Source of the DNA: Rahnella inusitata
GTDB taxonomy: Bacteria > Pseudomonadota > Gammaproteobacteria > Enterobacterales > Enterobacteriaceae
Assembly (NCBI RefSeq): GCF_003263515.1
Contig: NZ_JYDE01000001.1
Location: forward strand, 1-64,000
Length of the DNA: 64,000 nt
Reading direction: 5' to 3'
Positions 17,934-26,786 of this stretch are shown here, piece by piece. How positions within the stretch are numbered: the first letter of the stretch is position 1; the number at the start of each line of letters is the position of its first letter. The position numbers and the translations under genes were made by a program. Below the pieces are notes generated by a model. It saw nothing but the letters and a program-made list of their open reading frames with translations, was not told the DNA's origin and did no database searches.

Positions 17934-17948
17934 GTCGGGCAGCCCGAC
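17934..17948. repeat. Inverted repeat after the rhaS gene
   Basis: GTCGGGC and GCCCGAC flank a single base 43 bases downstream of the rhaS stop, with ATTTTT a little further on. It may act as a transcript 3' end or as a binding site for aldA control. Confidence 0.4.
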
Positions 17949-18098
17949 CATGACATTTTTGCCATTTCCCACGCCCGGCTGGCAGCCACGGAAAGGTAAA
18001 ACCCCTGCGGATGGAACAGGCTGTTAAAACTTCACAAAAAAGAACTTATTTTTTAACAACTCGTTCATCACTCTATCCGTACTTTGGAGACACCTTAT

Positions 18099-19538
18099 AT
18101 GGGCACAGTTCAGAAACGTATGTACATCAACGGCGAATTCGTTGAAAACACCGGCGGAAAGTGGATTGATGTTGTGAATCCGGCGACGGAACAGGTGATA
18201 TCACAGATCCCTGAAGGTTCTGCGGAAGATGCCAGGCGCGCTATCGATGCTGCCGAAGCGGCGCAGCCGGGCTGGGAAGCGTTGCCTGCGGTAGAACGCG
18301 GCGTGTGGCTGCATAAAATCGCTGCCGGGATCCGCGAGCGCGAGCCTGAACTGACCGAGACGATTATTGCCGAAGGCGGCAAAACCTACGGTCTGGCGCA
18401 AACCGAAGTGTTATTCACCGCCGATTACCTTGATTACATGGCCGAATGGGCGCGCCGTTACGAAGGTGAGATCATTCAGAGCGACCGGCCTAACGAGAAC
18501 ATTTTTGTCTTCCGCAAAGCCATCGGCGTGACCACCGGCATTCTGCCGTGGAATTTCCCGTTCTTCCTGATCGCCCGTAAAGCGGCTCCGGCGCTGATCA
18601 CCGGTAACACCATTGTGATCAAACCGAGTGAAATTACGCCTAACAATGCGGTTATCTTCGCAGAAATCATCCATAAAATTGGCCTTCCAAAAGGCGTGCT
18701 GAACATCGTCACCGGGTATGGCCCGACTGTGGGTCAGGAGCTGGCGGCCAATCCGAAAGTCGGGATGGTCAGCCTGACCGGCAGCGTCGCCGCCGGGATC
18801 GCCACCATGACCGCAGCGGCGCAGAACGTCACCAAGGTCTCCCTGGAACTCGGCGGTAAAGCGCCGGCTATCGTCATGAACGACGCAGATTTAGATTTGG
18901 CGGTCAAAGCCATCGTCAGTTCTCGTGTCATCAATACCGGGCAGGTGTGTAACTGCGCGGAGCGTGTTTACGTGCAGGAAGGTGTTTACGACGAATTCAT
19001 CTCACGCATCAGTGCAGCGATGAAAGCTGTTACGTTCGGCAATACGGCGGAGAAAAAAGAGCTGGATATGGGCCCGTTGATCAGTGCTGCTGCGTTACAA
19101 CGCGTGGAAGACAAAGTCGCGAAAGCGGTTTCTCAGGGCGCGAAAGTACTGTTGGGCGGTAAGCGTGAAAGCGGCACCGGCTTCTTCTATCCTCCGACGT
19201 TGCTGGTGGATGTTAAACAGGAAATGCCGATCATGCATGAGGAAGTCTTCGGCCCGGTATTGCCGGTGGCGACGTTTAAAACGCTCGAGGAAGCCATCTC
19301 AATGGCCAATGACAGCGAATACGGGCTGACATCCTCTATCTACACCAGCAACATCAACACCGCGATGAAAGCACTGAAACAACTGAAGTTCGGTGAAACC
19401 TACATCAACCGCGAGAACTTTGAAGCGATGCAGGGTTTCCACGCCGGCTGGCGTAAATCCGGCGTGGGTGGTGCGGACGGTAAGCACGGTTTGCAGGAAT
19501 ATCTGCAAACGCATGTGGCTTATTTGCAATTCCACTAA
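18099..19538 (+). CDS. aldA: Lactaldehyde/aldehyde dehydrogenase AldA
   Basis: A 479-residue NAD-dependent aldehyde dehydrogenase of the AldA type, which oxidises L-lactaldehyde (from rhamnose or fucose) and glycolaldehyde to the acids in the cytoplasm. Motifs: ITPNNAVIFAEI, the cofactor-binding SLTGSVAAG, the general base in SLELGGKAPAIV, the catalytic cysteine in NTGQVCNCAERVY near residue 284, and HEEVFGPVLP. Length matches E. coli AldA (479). The ATG at 18099 has GGAG nine bases upstream; an upstream in-frame TTG overlaps that site. Its position beside RhaS and a rhamnose-type transporter fits the pathway, since rhamnulose-1-phosphate aldolase yields lactaldehyde. Confidence 0.9.
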   Translation: MGTVQKRMYINGEFVENTGGKWIDVVNPATEQVISQIPEGSAEDARRAIDAAEAAQPGWEALPAVERGVWLHKIAAGIREREPELTETIIAEGGKTYGLAQTEVLFTADYLDYMAEWARRYEGEIIQSDRPNENIFVFRKAIGVTTGILPWNFPFFLIARKAAPALITGNTIVIKPSEITPNNAVIFAEIIHKIGLPKGVLNIVTGYGPTVGQELAANPKVGMVSLTGSVAAGIATMTAAAQNVTKVSLELGGKAPAIVMNDADLDLAVKAIVSSRVINTGQVCNCAERVYVQEGVYDEFISRISAAMKAVTFGNTAEKKELDMGPLISAAALQRVEDKVAKAVSQGAKVLLGGKRESGTGFFYPPTLLVDVKQEMPIMHEEVFGPVLPVATFKTLEEAISMANDSEYGLTSSIYTSNINTAMKALKQLKFGETYINRENFEAMQGFHAGWRKSGVGGADGKHGLQEYLQTHVAYLQFH

Positions 19539-19553
19539 GATTTTCACTCAGAG

Positions 19554-19590
19554 AGCCGGAGCGGGGAAACCTGACTCCGGCTTTGTTTTC
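19554..19590 (+). terminator. Terminator or attenuator after aldA
   Basis: AGCCGGAG (19554-19561) pairs with CTCCGGCT (19575-19582), followed by TTGTTTT. It lies between aldA and the LUD gene, so readthrough would lower expression of the second gene. Confidence 0.75.
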
Positions 19591-19612
19591 CTCCGTCAGA
19601 TAAGGATAGCGC

Positions 19613-20194
19613 ATGAGCCGCAGCGATTTCCTGACTGCCCTCCGTCAGCATAAATTCATCCACGCGTTGTTCCCGCATGACGACGCCCTGAACGATCCGG
19701 TCGACGCCTTTGCCCGCGCGCTAACCCTGACCGGCGGAATATGGGATGACACCTTTCTGCATTCACCGGCCACCGGTTCCGCCACGCTGAGTGCTTATCT
19801 CCGCGCCAAATACCCCGCCGGTTCTGTCTTCTGCTCTGCGACACCACAGGTTAACGGTGACCGCATTTTGCATGCCGAAACACTGGCATCATCTCTGAAA
19901 GAGGTGGACGTCGGCGTGGTAAGGGCGCGTTTTGGCGTGTCGGAGACGGGCGCGGTATTTCTGAGCGAGGATCACTTATGCGTTAACGAGCTCAGCACTC
20001 ACGCCCGCCATTTAGTGGTTCTGCTGGATACGCGAAATATCCTCGACCATCTCCATCAGGCGCATAAACAAAACAGATACTTCAATGCCCGCTACACGCT
20101 TTTGATCGCCGGTCCGACAGCGCTCGCCGACAGCGAGAATGCGTTGATATCAGGTGCGAAAGGGGTGGAGAGTTTACGGGTGGTGGGGATGTGA
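19613..20194 (+). CDS. LUD-domain protein (LutC/YkgG-like)
   Basis: A 193-residue protein of the LUD (lactate utilisation) domain family. The segment GVVRARFGVSETGAVFLSED near residues 103-122 and the following LSTHARHLVVLLDTRNILDHLHQ match the family pattern. LutC normally works with the iron-sulphur proteins LutA and LutB to oxidise L-lactate to pyruvate; those are absent here. It follows aldA, whose product on lactaldehyde is L-lactate, so a role at the lactate step is an attractive inference. It has its own AAGGATAGC ribosome site, 74 bases after aldA, separated by a terminator-like hairpin. Confidence 0.75.
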   Translation: MSRSDFLTALRQHKFIHALFPHDDALNDPVDAFARALTLTGGIWDDTFLHSPATGSATLSAYLRAKYPAGSVFCSATPQVNGDRILHAETLASSLKEVDVGVVRARFGVSETGAVFLSEDHLCVNELSTHARHLVVLLDTRNILDHLHQAHKQNRYFNARYTLLIAGPTALADSENALISGAKGVESLRVVGM

Positions 20195-20324
20195 AGTGAG
20201 TGCGTTTAGTTAATCACTACTGCCCCTTTCCCCTGGCCAGAATATCTCCGATAAATAAAATAAATCCTATCTGATACAATAAGTAAACCGGTGCAAAACG
20301 CGCCTGCCCTGACGTTTACTGCAA

Positions 20325-21416
20325 ATGAGCGCGACAAACATGAGCGTGATACAGAGCCTTATCAAACAAGCATTTGGAACCGGTAACAGCCACGAAGCAG
20401 CCACTTTCCTGGCCAGCGCGTGCAACCGGATGAAGGCTATGGATAAAACGACCATCGCCCGCGAAGTGGAAAACGCGCTCAGAGGCGTCAGATTCAACCG
20501 CGCCGAGCCGGGTAAGGCAGAAGTAAAAACCGTTTATAAAGACACTGCCGTCACGCTCGAAAGACTCGCCTCTCTGGAAAAACAGCTGCGCAGCCTGACT
20601 CACGAACTCGCCGTTGCACGCCACCAGACCGGCAGCAGCAACAAGGAAGATGTTCTACGAATGGAAGCGGAGTTGTACCGTCTGAACACGCGGGTAAGCG
20701 AGCTGCTGCGCCAGTCTGACCTACAAAAAAAGCAACACGCCGACGAACTGGCGCTGCTGCGTTCACGTCAGCGTGCAGCCGGGAGCTCCAGCTCCCTAGA
20801 AATCGAGGCCGCCAACCGCCTGATTGCCTATACCGGCAGTCAGATGGCCGCCATGGCAGCGGCGCGTGACAGGTTGCAACAGCGTTTAACCGTTCTGGAA
20901 GTCGATTCGTCGCGCCGTTTGCGGGAGGAAGAGGATAAACGTCACGCCGCCAATCGTCGTGCTGACGGGAATTACGCCCTGCTGGGGCAGCAAAAGGAAC
21001 TGACTGCCCAGGCCAACCTCAAAATCAGCCAACTGCGTGCCAGCCTCAAGCTCGAAGAGTATGAAGTGCAGAATGCGAAGAATGAAAAGGCGAAACTGAG
21101 CAAGCAAATCGCTGAGCTGGAAGATGAAAATAGCCGCCTGGTTGAGCAGTTTCGAAACAACGAAGAAAACGGCGAGCGCCTGAGTAACACGCTGGATCGG
21201 ACAAACCAGGAGTTTGCCGCCTACAAAGCGAAAAAAGAGCGCTTAACCCGCTGGATCCACATGCCCGGCGCGATGATGGGCATCTCCGTGGTGGCGCTGG
21301 TCTTGTACTCAGATGCCCAGCCAGGGCACCTGTATGACAGTCTCGTCCCCGCGGCTTTTCTGGGCAGTGTCGTTTACGCCCTTTCCCTGATGATTGCGTT
21401 AACGCGCAGAGCCTAG
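20325..21416 (+). CDS. Coiled-coil membrane protein of unknown function
   Basis: A 363-residue protein I do not recognise. Residues 1-55 look like a small helical domain (SLIKQAFGTGNSHEAATFL then ACNRMKAM) reminiscent of DUF2786. Residues about 80-305 are an almost uninterrupted charged coiled coil, rich in E, K, Q and R. Two hydrophobic segments at about 312-330 and 337-358 end in a short basic tail, so it is probably anchored in the inner membrane by its C-terminus with the coiled coil in the cytoplasm. There is no clear ribosome site before the ATG at 20325; another ATG lies 15 bases on. It is monocistronic and faces the alpha/beta hydrolase. The organisation resembles structural scaffolds, but this is speculation. 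Confidence 0.7.
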   Translation: MSATNMSVIQSLIKQAFGTGNSHEAATFLASACNRMKAMDKTTIAREVENALRGVRFNRAEPGKAEVKTVYKDTAVTLERLASLEKQLRSLTHELAVARHQTGSSNKEDVLRMEAELYRLNTRVSELLRQSDLQKKQHADELALLRSRQRAAGSSSSLEIEAANRLIAYTGSQMAAMAAARDRLQQRLTVLEVDSSRRLREEEDKRHAANRRADGNYALLGQQKELTAQANLKISQLRASLKLEEYEVQNAKNEKAKLSKQIAELEDENSRLVEQFRNNEENGERLSNTLDRTNQEFAAYKAKKERLTRWIHMPGAMMGISVVALVLYSDAQPGHLYDSLVPAAFLGSVVYALSLMIALTRRA

Positions 21417-21436
21417 CGGGGACAGGTTTTACCCTT

Positions 21437-22192
21437 TTACTTCGCGCCCAATGCCGCCTGTTCAATCAGCGCCGCGACTTCTTTGGGGTGCGATTCATAC
21501 ACCGAATGACTGGCGCCAGCGATTTCTACGGTGTGGCTGTGCGCGCGTTTGGCGTACATACGTTCTAAATCCGGGTTAATGATTTTGTCGGCCTTTGCGA
21601 CCATGTACCAACTGGGTTTCACTTTCCACGCCGGATCGGGAATGTTGGCGGTGAAGACGCTGGCGGAGGTCAGCATTTGCGCTTTTGCCTCGAACTCAGC
21701 CTGCTTCAAAGGTAAATCTGCGGCGAAGTCAGAAGGGAAATTAACCGGGTTGATGTAGAGGAAACCGTCCGGCGTTTTTGCAAATGGATGCGCCGCGTTA
21801 GGAAATTTTTTGCCGTTGATCGCTTCTGTTTCACCGTTATCCAGCGCATGTGCGGCGATGTAAACCAGCCCGGCGACGTGGGGATCGTTACCCGCTTCGG
21901 TGATGATCGCGCCGCCATAGCTGTGGCCGACCAGAATCGTCGGGCCGTTTTGCATCGCCAGAATACGTTGGGTAGCTGCCACATCTTCCGCGAAGGACGT
22001 CAGCGGCTCCTGTACCAGCGTCACGTTATAGCCGTCGTGGGTAAGAATATCGTAGACCGGACGCCAGCCCGATCCGCCTACAAACGCACCGTGAACCAGC
22101 ACAATATTTTTCACCGGCGCAGCCGTTGCCGCCTGAGAAGCGAAAGCCGCAGCAGCGGCTACTATGAATGTTGAAGCTAAACGAAAACGCAT
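21437..22192 (-). CDS. Exported alpha/beta hydrolase
   Basis: A 251-residue alpha/beta hydrolase with a clear signal peptide (cleavage after ATAA near residue 25), so it is periplasmic or secreted. The oxyanion-hole motif LVHGAFVGGSGW is near residue 33, the nucleophile elbow is GHSYGGA near 94, and the conserved histidine lies in IAGASHSVYESHP near 230. This subgroup (EstC/hydroxynitrile lyase-like) includes esterases; the substrate is unknown. It is transcribed toward the coiled-coil gene and appears monocistronic. Confidence 0.85.
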   Translation of the reverse strand: MRFRLASTFIVAAAAAFASQAATAAPVKNIVLVHGAFVGGSGWRPVYDILTHDGYNVTLVQEPLTSFAEDVAATQRILAMQNGPTILVGHSYGGAIITEAGNDPHVAGLVYIAAHALDNGETEAINGKKFPNAAHPFAKTPDGFLYINPVNFPSDFAADLPLKQAEFEAKAQMLTSASVFTANIPDPAWKVKPSWYMVAKADKIINPDLERMYAKRAHSHTVEIAGASHSVYESHPKEVAALIEQAALGAK

Positions 22193-22351
22193 GGCAATTA
22201 CCTCGTGGAGTCGGAAATAACATCAGTGTGTGCAGCCACAATGCGCGTCTGGCTCTGACAGCGGCGTGACGCACTGATGACATAAACGACATTGATTGCC
22301 AGTTGTTTCGATGGCTTCATTCCGGTCTGTGTGGCGTATTTTGGTGAATAC

Positions 22352-24841
22352 CTACAAGCATTGCGCGTTGAGGACATACAGTCCGCTATGTTCGGTTGCC
22401 TGCGTTTTGTCGAACGTCACAATGCATTCACTCTTTTCGCCGATGTTAACCGTCAGTATTTGCCTGTCTTTAACGCCACTGACATATATTTCGCCATCAC
22501 TGTTAGCAATGCTGTTCGCGTCGTTTGCCAGCGTTGAGCCAAAGGGTAAAGGTTTTCCGTTGCGTGTAATGGCGAAAAGTACCCGATAACCGACGCTGGT
22601 TTGGAACTCGGCTAAAGCCAGCGCGCCGTGCGTTGGGATCACCGTTTTTTGTGTATCCAATATTTCGGTGTAATCACCAAAAGAGCTGGCATCCAGATTG
22701 ATATTGCTTTGGCGGTATGCCTGCGCGGTGGGAACGATCGCGTGGCCCTTCCGGTTGGTGACCACATCTCGCCGGTTTTTGACTTTGACCCCTGCACTGC
22801 CTTCTGTTTTAACCAGCACGGCGGAAGTTGATTCAGAAAGTATGTTAGGCGCGAGGGTGATGCCATAGGGATGAGCCACCACGGCGCTTTTCCAGCGCCA
22901 TTGATAGCTCTGACTTTCACTGTTCATGTTGCTGTAACCCAACATGCCTTGCCCGACAGGGGAAGAATAGGTCGCGCTGATGGCCTGACTCCGGGAGTGG
23001 CGCCCGTCGGTGGTGCGATCAAAACTCTGCGAAACGCTGTAATCCAGCGGTAAGTCTTTGGCAGAACCGGTTACCCGGCTGGTCAGTGAATTATTACCCC
23101 GGCTGGACTGTGTGTAACTGTTATAAAGTCTGGCTGAGGGGGCATTTCTGGAGAAAATGCTGAACGGAATGCTGACGGTGGCACCCATAATATTTTCTGT
23201 CACCTGGGTATATTTGTTCTCACTGCGGTTAACGCTCAGCGTCAGCGAGGACCCCAGGACTTGCGTGTTCCAGCTTGCAGAGTAACTCAGCCGGTCGCTC
23301 TGCATGTTGTAATATTTCTTGTCATAAGCACTGATGCGCAACGTCCCCCAGTCGGCCAGATTTTGCGAAGCGGAGAGGGAGGTTGTACTTTTTACCGAAT
23401 TCTTTTTAGAGGTCGTGGAATACTGGTTGATGTCGTCAAAGGTGTAAAAATCTCTGGTGTAGTTTGCCCGGCTCAGGCTCAGATAAGTTTGCGTTGGCGT
23501 TAAATACTTCTGGTACGTCAACTGCGTAAAATAACCTTGTTTGTCGCTGCCATCGGCCAGCACAGATTTTGCGCCACCGGCAATCGGCGTCAGCGATCCC
23601 AGATTCCCTAAGTTAAGACCCATGCCAAGCGCTGCGTGTTGATAATCCTCACTCATCAATGCGCCGCTCAGGACAGTCGCGGTGTTATTCGCGCCATAGA
23701 TCAGTTCACCCTGCACGAAACGTTTACGGGCATCACGGTGTGTCACGTTGCGGGAACTGCCGTCTGACCAGGTATCCGTATCGTTATCATGCTGCCCGAT
23801 ACTCAGGCTGTATTTCATATTTCCGGGGCGCAGCAAGGTTGCCGATGTGGAAACAGGTACGGTGAAGGTTCGCACCGTGCCATCTTCTTCCGTCACACTC
23901 ACGTCCAGCTCTCCGGCATTAGACACGCTCACATCGCGAAGAACAAAATCTCCCGGTGGCACGAATGTCTGGTAAATCATGCGGTTATTCTGGCTCACCT
24001 GTACGGTGGCATTGCTTAAGGCAGTACCCTGAATCTGTGGCCCAAAGCCATTATCACGAGAAGATTGCATGGCTGAGACGGATTCCAGGCTGGCACCGAT
24101 AAAACGAATACTCTCGATAACCAGCCCTGTGGTTTCCGTTTCACCTGCACTGAATCGTGAGAGCAGGCTGTGAATGTCGCGGCTGATCCAGGTTTTATCT
24201 GAAGTAAAAGCCGCCGAGTAAGCGGTCTTCTGATAGTAACTTTTGTTACGTATCCGCCATGCGCCCAGATTTACGCCGTTAGTGAGATTCACGTACTGGT
24301 TTTCACTGTCACGTCCGTTCTGGCGTTGGGTCTGATAACCACTGGCATTGATGTTAGTGAATACCATTGGCAGGCCGTGATCCCATTCCTGCGGCAACGT
24401 TTCGCCTTTTGGGAGCAAATAATCGGCGGGTACGGTGATGTTCAGGCGTCCGGAAAGCACATCGGCTTCAACACGGGTACCCGGCAGCACTTTGGTGATG
24501 TCGCTGACAGGCTGGTCATCTGCCAGGTGTTTAAGGCCCGGCAAGGTATGCGTTCTCAGCCTCATGTCCTGCAATAGCGGCTTCGTTAGCTGCGGTATAA
24601 ATTGTTCATCTTGCTGGATAAATACTACGTTCTGGTGTGTGACAAACTTCCGGTTCACATAAATGTTCACCGGATAACTACCGGGGATTTGCTTTCCCGC
24701 GCTCATACGCAAGTCACTGGCGAGATTACGCTTTTCTTCTTCGCTGATCTCGAGGCTGTTGAGATCGAAGAAAGAATCCTCCGCCCACGCCAGGGGCGTA
24801 GTGAGCGCACAGGCCATCCATAGTCCTGTTCTTATCTTCAC
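22352..24841 (-). CDS. Fimbrial outer-membrane usher (FimD family)
   Basis: An 829-residue usher that translocates chaperone-subunit complexes and builds a pilus in the outer membrane. It has a signal peptide (ending AWA), an N-terminal chaperone-binding domain (FFDLNSLEISEEEKRNLASD), the 24-strand barrel with plug, and a C-terminal domain with a typical cysteine-containing end (ECIVTF...LNAQCL). It is the last gene of a three-gene operon, ten bases after the chaperone. A few family ushers are 20-40 residues longer, but no domain is obviously missing. Confidence 0.93.
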   Translation of the reverse strand: MKIRTGLWMACALTTPLAWAEDSFFDLNSLEISEEEKRNLASDLRMSAGKQIPGSYPVNIYVNRKFVTHQNVVFIQQDEQFIPQLTKPLLQDMRLRTHTLPGLKHLADDQPVSDITKVLPGTRVEADVLSGRLNITVPADYLLPKGETLPQEWDHGLPMVFTNINASGYQTQRQNGRDSENQYVNLTNGVNLGAWRIRNKSYYQKTAYSAAFTSDKTWISRDIHSLLSRFSAGETETTGLVIESIRFIGASLESVSAMQSSRDNGFGPQIQGTALSNATVQVSQNNRMIYQTFVPPGDFVLRDVSVSNAGELDVSVTEEDGTVRTFTVPVSTSATLLRPGNMKYSLSIGQHDNDTDTWSDGSSRNVTHRDARKRFVQGELIYGANNTATVLSGALMSEDYQHAALGMGLNLGNLGSLTPIAGGAKSVLADGSDKQGYFTQLTYQKYLTPTQTYLSLSRANYTRDFYTFDDINQYSTTSKKNSVKSTTSLSASQNLADWGTLRISAYDKKYYNMQSDRLSYSASWNTQVLGSSLTLSVNRSENKYTQVTENIMGATVSIPFSIFSRNAPSARLYNSYTQSSRGNNSLTSRVTGSAKDLPLDYSVSQSFDRTTDGRHSRSQAISATYSSPVGQGMLGYSNMNSESQSYQWRWKSAVVAHPYGITLAPNILSESTSAVLVKTEGSAGVKVKNRRDVVTNRKGHAIVPTAQAYRQSNINLDASSFGDYTEILDTQKTVIPTHGALALAEFQTSVGYRVLFAITRNGKPLPFGSTLANDANSIANSDGEIYVSGVKDRQILTVNIGEKSECIVTFDKTQATEHSGLYVLNAQCL

Positions 24842-24851
24842 GGTTCAACTC

Positions 24852-25550
24852 TCAGCGAAGCTGGACGGAACGTGGCGTAAGCAGAGCACCACGGTCACCG
24901 ATGGCCGTCAGCGTGACATTGCGTAATGCCGCATTGTAAGGCAGCGTGACTGCGCCTAAGGGGGGGACCGTCCCCAGAACAGACAGGCCATTTGCACCGA
25001 GATTTGCACCGTTGAGTGAGATCTGGCCGATGTTGACGTAATAGGGGGTCGGATTCGTCAATGTAAGATACTTCCCGTCGCTTTTGATCTGTAATTTCTG
25101 ATACGCCAGAGCAGCATCGTGATCGCTAAGTGATGCAGGACGATAGATAAATTTAATGATGCTCTGATTATTCACAACGAGTTTGGCACCTTCCGCATCA
25201 GTCTGAGAGGGGATGCTCAGGAGATTCAAACGGAAAAGTGTCTCTTTATCTTGCGAAAAGTTCTGTCTCCCTGAGTTAATTATCCGTAAATTTGCCGAGC
25301 TATTCTGAGCCATCTTGAAGAGTGGAGGTGTGAGCAAAAAAGGTGACGATGTAAGTTTGTTGTTTTCCTGGTCTGACATCCATGCCTGAATAAGGAATGA
25401 TTTATTGGATGAAGTGTTTTTTAGGCTAAGGGTGGCTTCTTTTTGCTCTTGCTTAAATATAATTCTGCTGGAAGATAATTGTACGGCGGCACTGACGCTC
25501 AGAGATGAGCATAATAATAGCGCGGTAAGAAATACATTACGTTTTTTCAT
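24852..25550 (-). CDS. Fimbrial periplasmic chaperone (PapD family)
   Basis: A 232-residue immunoglobulin-like chaperone with signal peptide (VSAA). It has the family features SSRIIFKQEQKEATLSLKNT for the first beta strands, a subunit-capping arginine, and the NPTPYYVNIGQISLNG motif in the second domain. It stabilises subunits in the periplasm and hands them to the usher. It begins 50 bases after the subunit gene, behind a stable hairpin that may lower its expression relative to the subunit. Confidence 0.93.
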   Translation of the reverse strand: MKKRNVFLTALLLCSSLSVSAAVQLSSSRIIFKQEQKEATLSLKNTSSNKSFLIQAWMSDQENNKLTSSPFLLTPPLFKMAQNSSANLRIINSGRQNFSQDKETLFRLNLLSIPSQTDAEGAKLVVNNQSIIKFIYRPASLSDHDAALAYQKLQIKSDGKYLTLTNPTPYYVNIGQISLNGANLGANGLSVLGTVPPLGAVTLPYNAALRNVTLTAIGDRGALLTPRSVQLR

Positions 25551-25559
25551 TATGTCATC

Positions 25560-25591
25560 AACCGGAGAAATAAATGAATATTTCCCCGGTT
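25560..25591. promoter_or_regulatory. Hairpin between fimbrial subunit and chaperone genes
   Basis: AACCGGGGAAAT and ATTTCTCCGGTT (read on the minus strand, with one G-U pair) form a 12-bp stem in the 49-base gap. Such hairpins often separate an abundant subunit message from low-level chaperone and usher. Confidence 0.6.
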
Positions 25592-25599
25592 ATCCCTCA

Positions 25600-26085
25600 T
25601 CAGTTGTAGGAGTGGGCTAAGGTCAGTGTGAAGGTATGATCTTCTACCGCGTTGGCATGGGTGATGCCAGCCTGAGGTGTGATTTGATAGTACAGAGTGG
25701 CGGTGGAGCTGCCGCCTGCATCAGCCGTACTGCCAATAAGCGCAACGGGTTCACTTGACGGGTCCGCGTACGTTCCCTCTGCGGATCCTACCGCCATGCT
25801 GAGTGCCGAAGAGCTGGTAGCCAGTGTTGAGACGGTAACCAAAGGTGTTTCACCTGCAGCACAGTTCTCAAGCGTCAGTTCCAACGAATCGCTGACCGAA
25901 GCCGCGCTGACGAAATCGTTATAACTCATTGCCTCACGCTGATGAGTCAGGCTGTCGGTTGCGACTGAGCACATGCTGGCCGTTATTTCCTGCGTTATAT
26001 TCAGCGTATCGTCTGCGAAAACAGGGGCTGACATCAGCGCGGTGGTCGCCAGTAACGGTGTTAACATGGCAGCGATTTTCTTCAT
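25600..26085 (-). CDS. Fimbrial major subunit-like protein
   Basis: A 161-residue secreted protein with a signal peptide (MSAPVFA) and no further membrane segment. Mature residues are T, S and A-rich with a single cysteine pair (MCSVATDS and ENCAAGE), and the C-terminus HTFTLTLAHSYN has the alternating hydrophobic pattern and penultimate tyrosine used for chaperone donor-strand complementation. It has only weak resemblance to common type 1 subunits and resembles the smaller enteric fimbriae. First gene of the operon, with GGGAAGT as ribosome site. There is no separate tip adhesin, so it may self-assemble into a thin fibre. Confidence 0.8.
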   Translation of the reverse strand: MKKIAAMLTPLLATTALMSAPVFADDTLNITQEITASMCSVATDSLTHQREAMSYNDFVSAASVSDSLELTLENCAAGETPLVTVSTLATSSSALSMAVGSAEGTYADPSSEPVALIGSTADAGGSSTATLYYQITPQAGITHANAVEDHTFTLTLAHSYN

Positions 26086-26695
26086 AAAATACTTCCCTTT
26101 ACTAAGGTATATAAAACTACGTGTTTAAAATGGCAGGTATAAAACTTCAGACCTGGTGTGGTCGCATTAAATATATTCGTACGTTATTTTTATTTCCTCT
26201 GGTGTTGAGGGTGAATGCAGAAAAATAGCGTGAACTACATTTTAAATGAATGCTGTTCTTATTTTCTGCAAGAACAAGGATAATTATTACCCTGCTCAGA
26301 CTTCGGGGGAAGAGTAACAATATTACCCTTGCGGCGCACCACAAATGGATTATCTTCTTTTTTGTTTACCTTTCATTACTTAACTTTAGACAATCTCTCA
26401 AACGTTGTTTTGCAATTAATTTTGTTGTTATGAGACTTAATTAATTTTGTTTATATCTCTGGGAGGTATTCGCAATTTCCTTATAGAGTGGCGAAAATCC
26501 TTAACATATACGATGCTCAATAAGTGTGCAGTGTTTGCAGCGGTCAGGAAGACTTACCCCGTTAAGGGACATCGGAAGATTGAAAAACCGTGTGAATGCA
26601 CCTTGCGTGCGGAATTTTGTTAAATAATTACATTCGTAAAGTTACGTATGTACTAACAGGAAGAAAATAACTATAGTTAGCGCCTTCCTGATTCT

Positions 26696-26716
26696 CCATC
26701 AGATTGATGGTTTTTT
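26696..26716 (+). terminator. Terminator-like hairpin in the pqqU leader
   Basis: CCATCA-GAT-TGATGG followed by six T residues. It is codirectional with pqqU and upstream of its start, with no plus-strand gene before it, so it could end a short upstream transcript or attenuate pqqU. Confidence 0.6.
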
Positions 26717-26731
26717 GTCTACTCCTAAAGT

Positions 26732-26786
26732 CTAAAAGTGAGATGTGCGTCGTATTTTAGCGCGACCCGTCAGCTCGCACTTTTAG
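26732..26786 (+). promoter_or_regulatory. Candidate structured leader of pqqU
   Basis: CTAAAAGTG (26732-26740) pairs perfectly with CACTTTTAG (26778-26786); an internal GTCG/CGAC hairpin sits inside. The right arm lies 22 bases before the GTG start, so folding may affect translation or the upstream terminator hairpin. Confidence 0.45.

Noticed and set aside
18084-18098. Upstream TTG start for AldA
   Set aside because: It overlaps the GGAG ribosome site of the ATG at 18099, which gives the normal family length.
26668-26679. TAACTATAGTTA palindrome
   Set aside because: Perfect but short and AT-only; no regulator pattern that I can name fits. Mentioned only in the regional entry.
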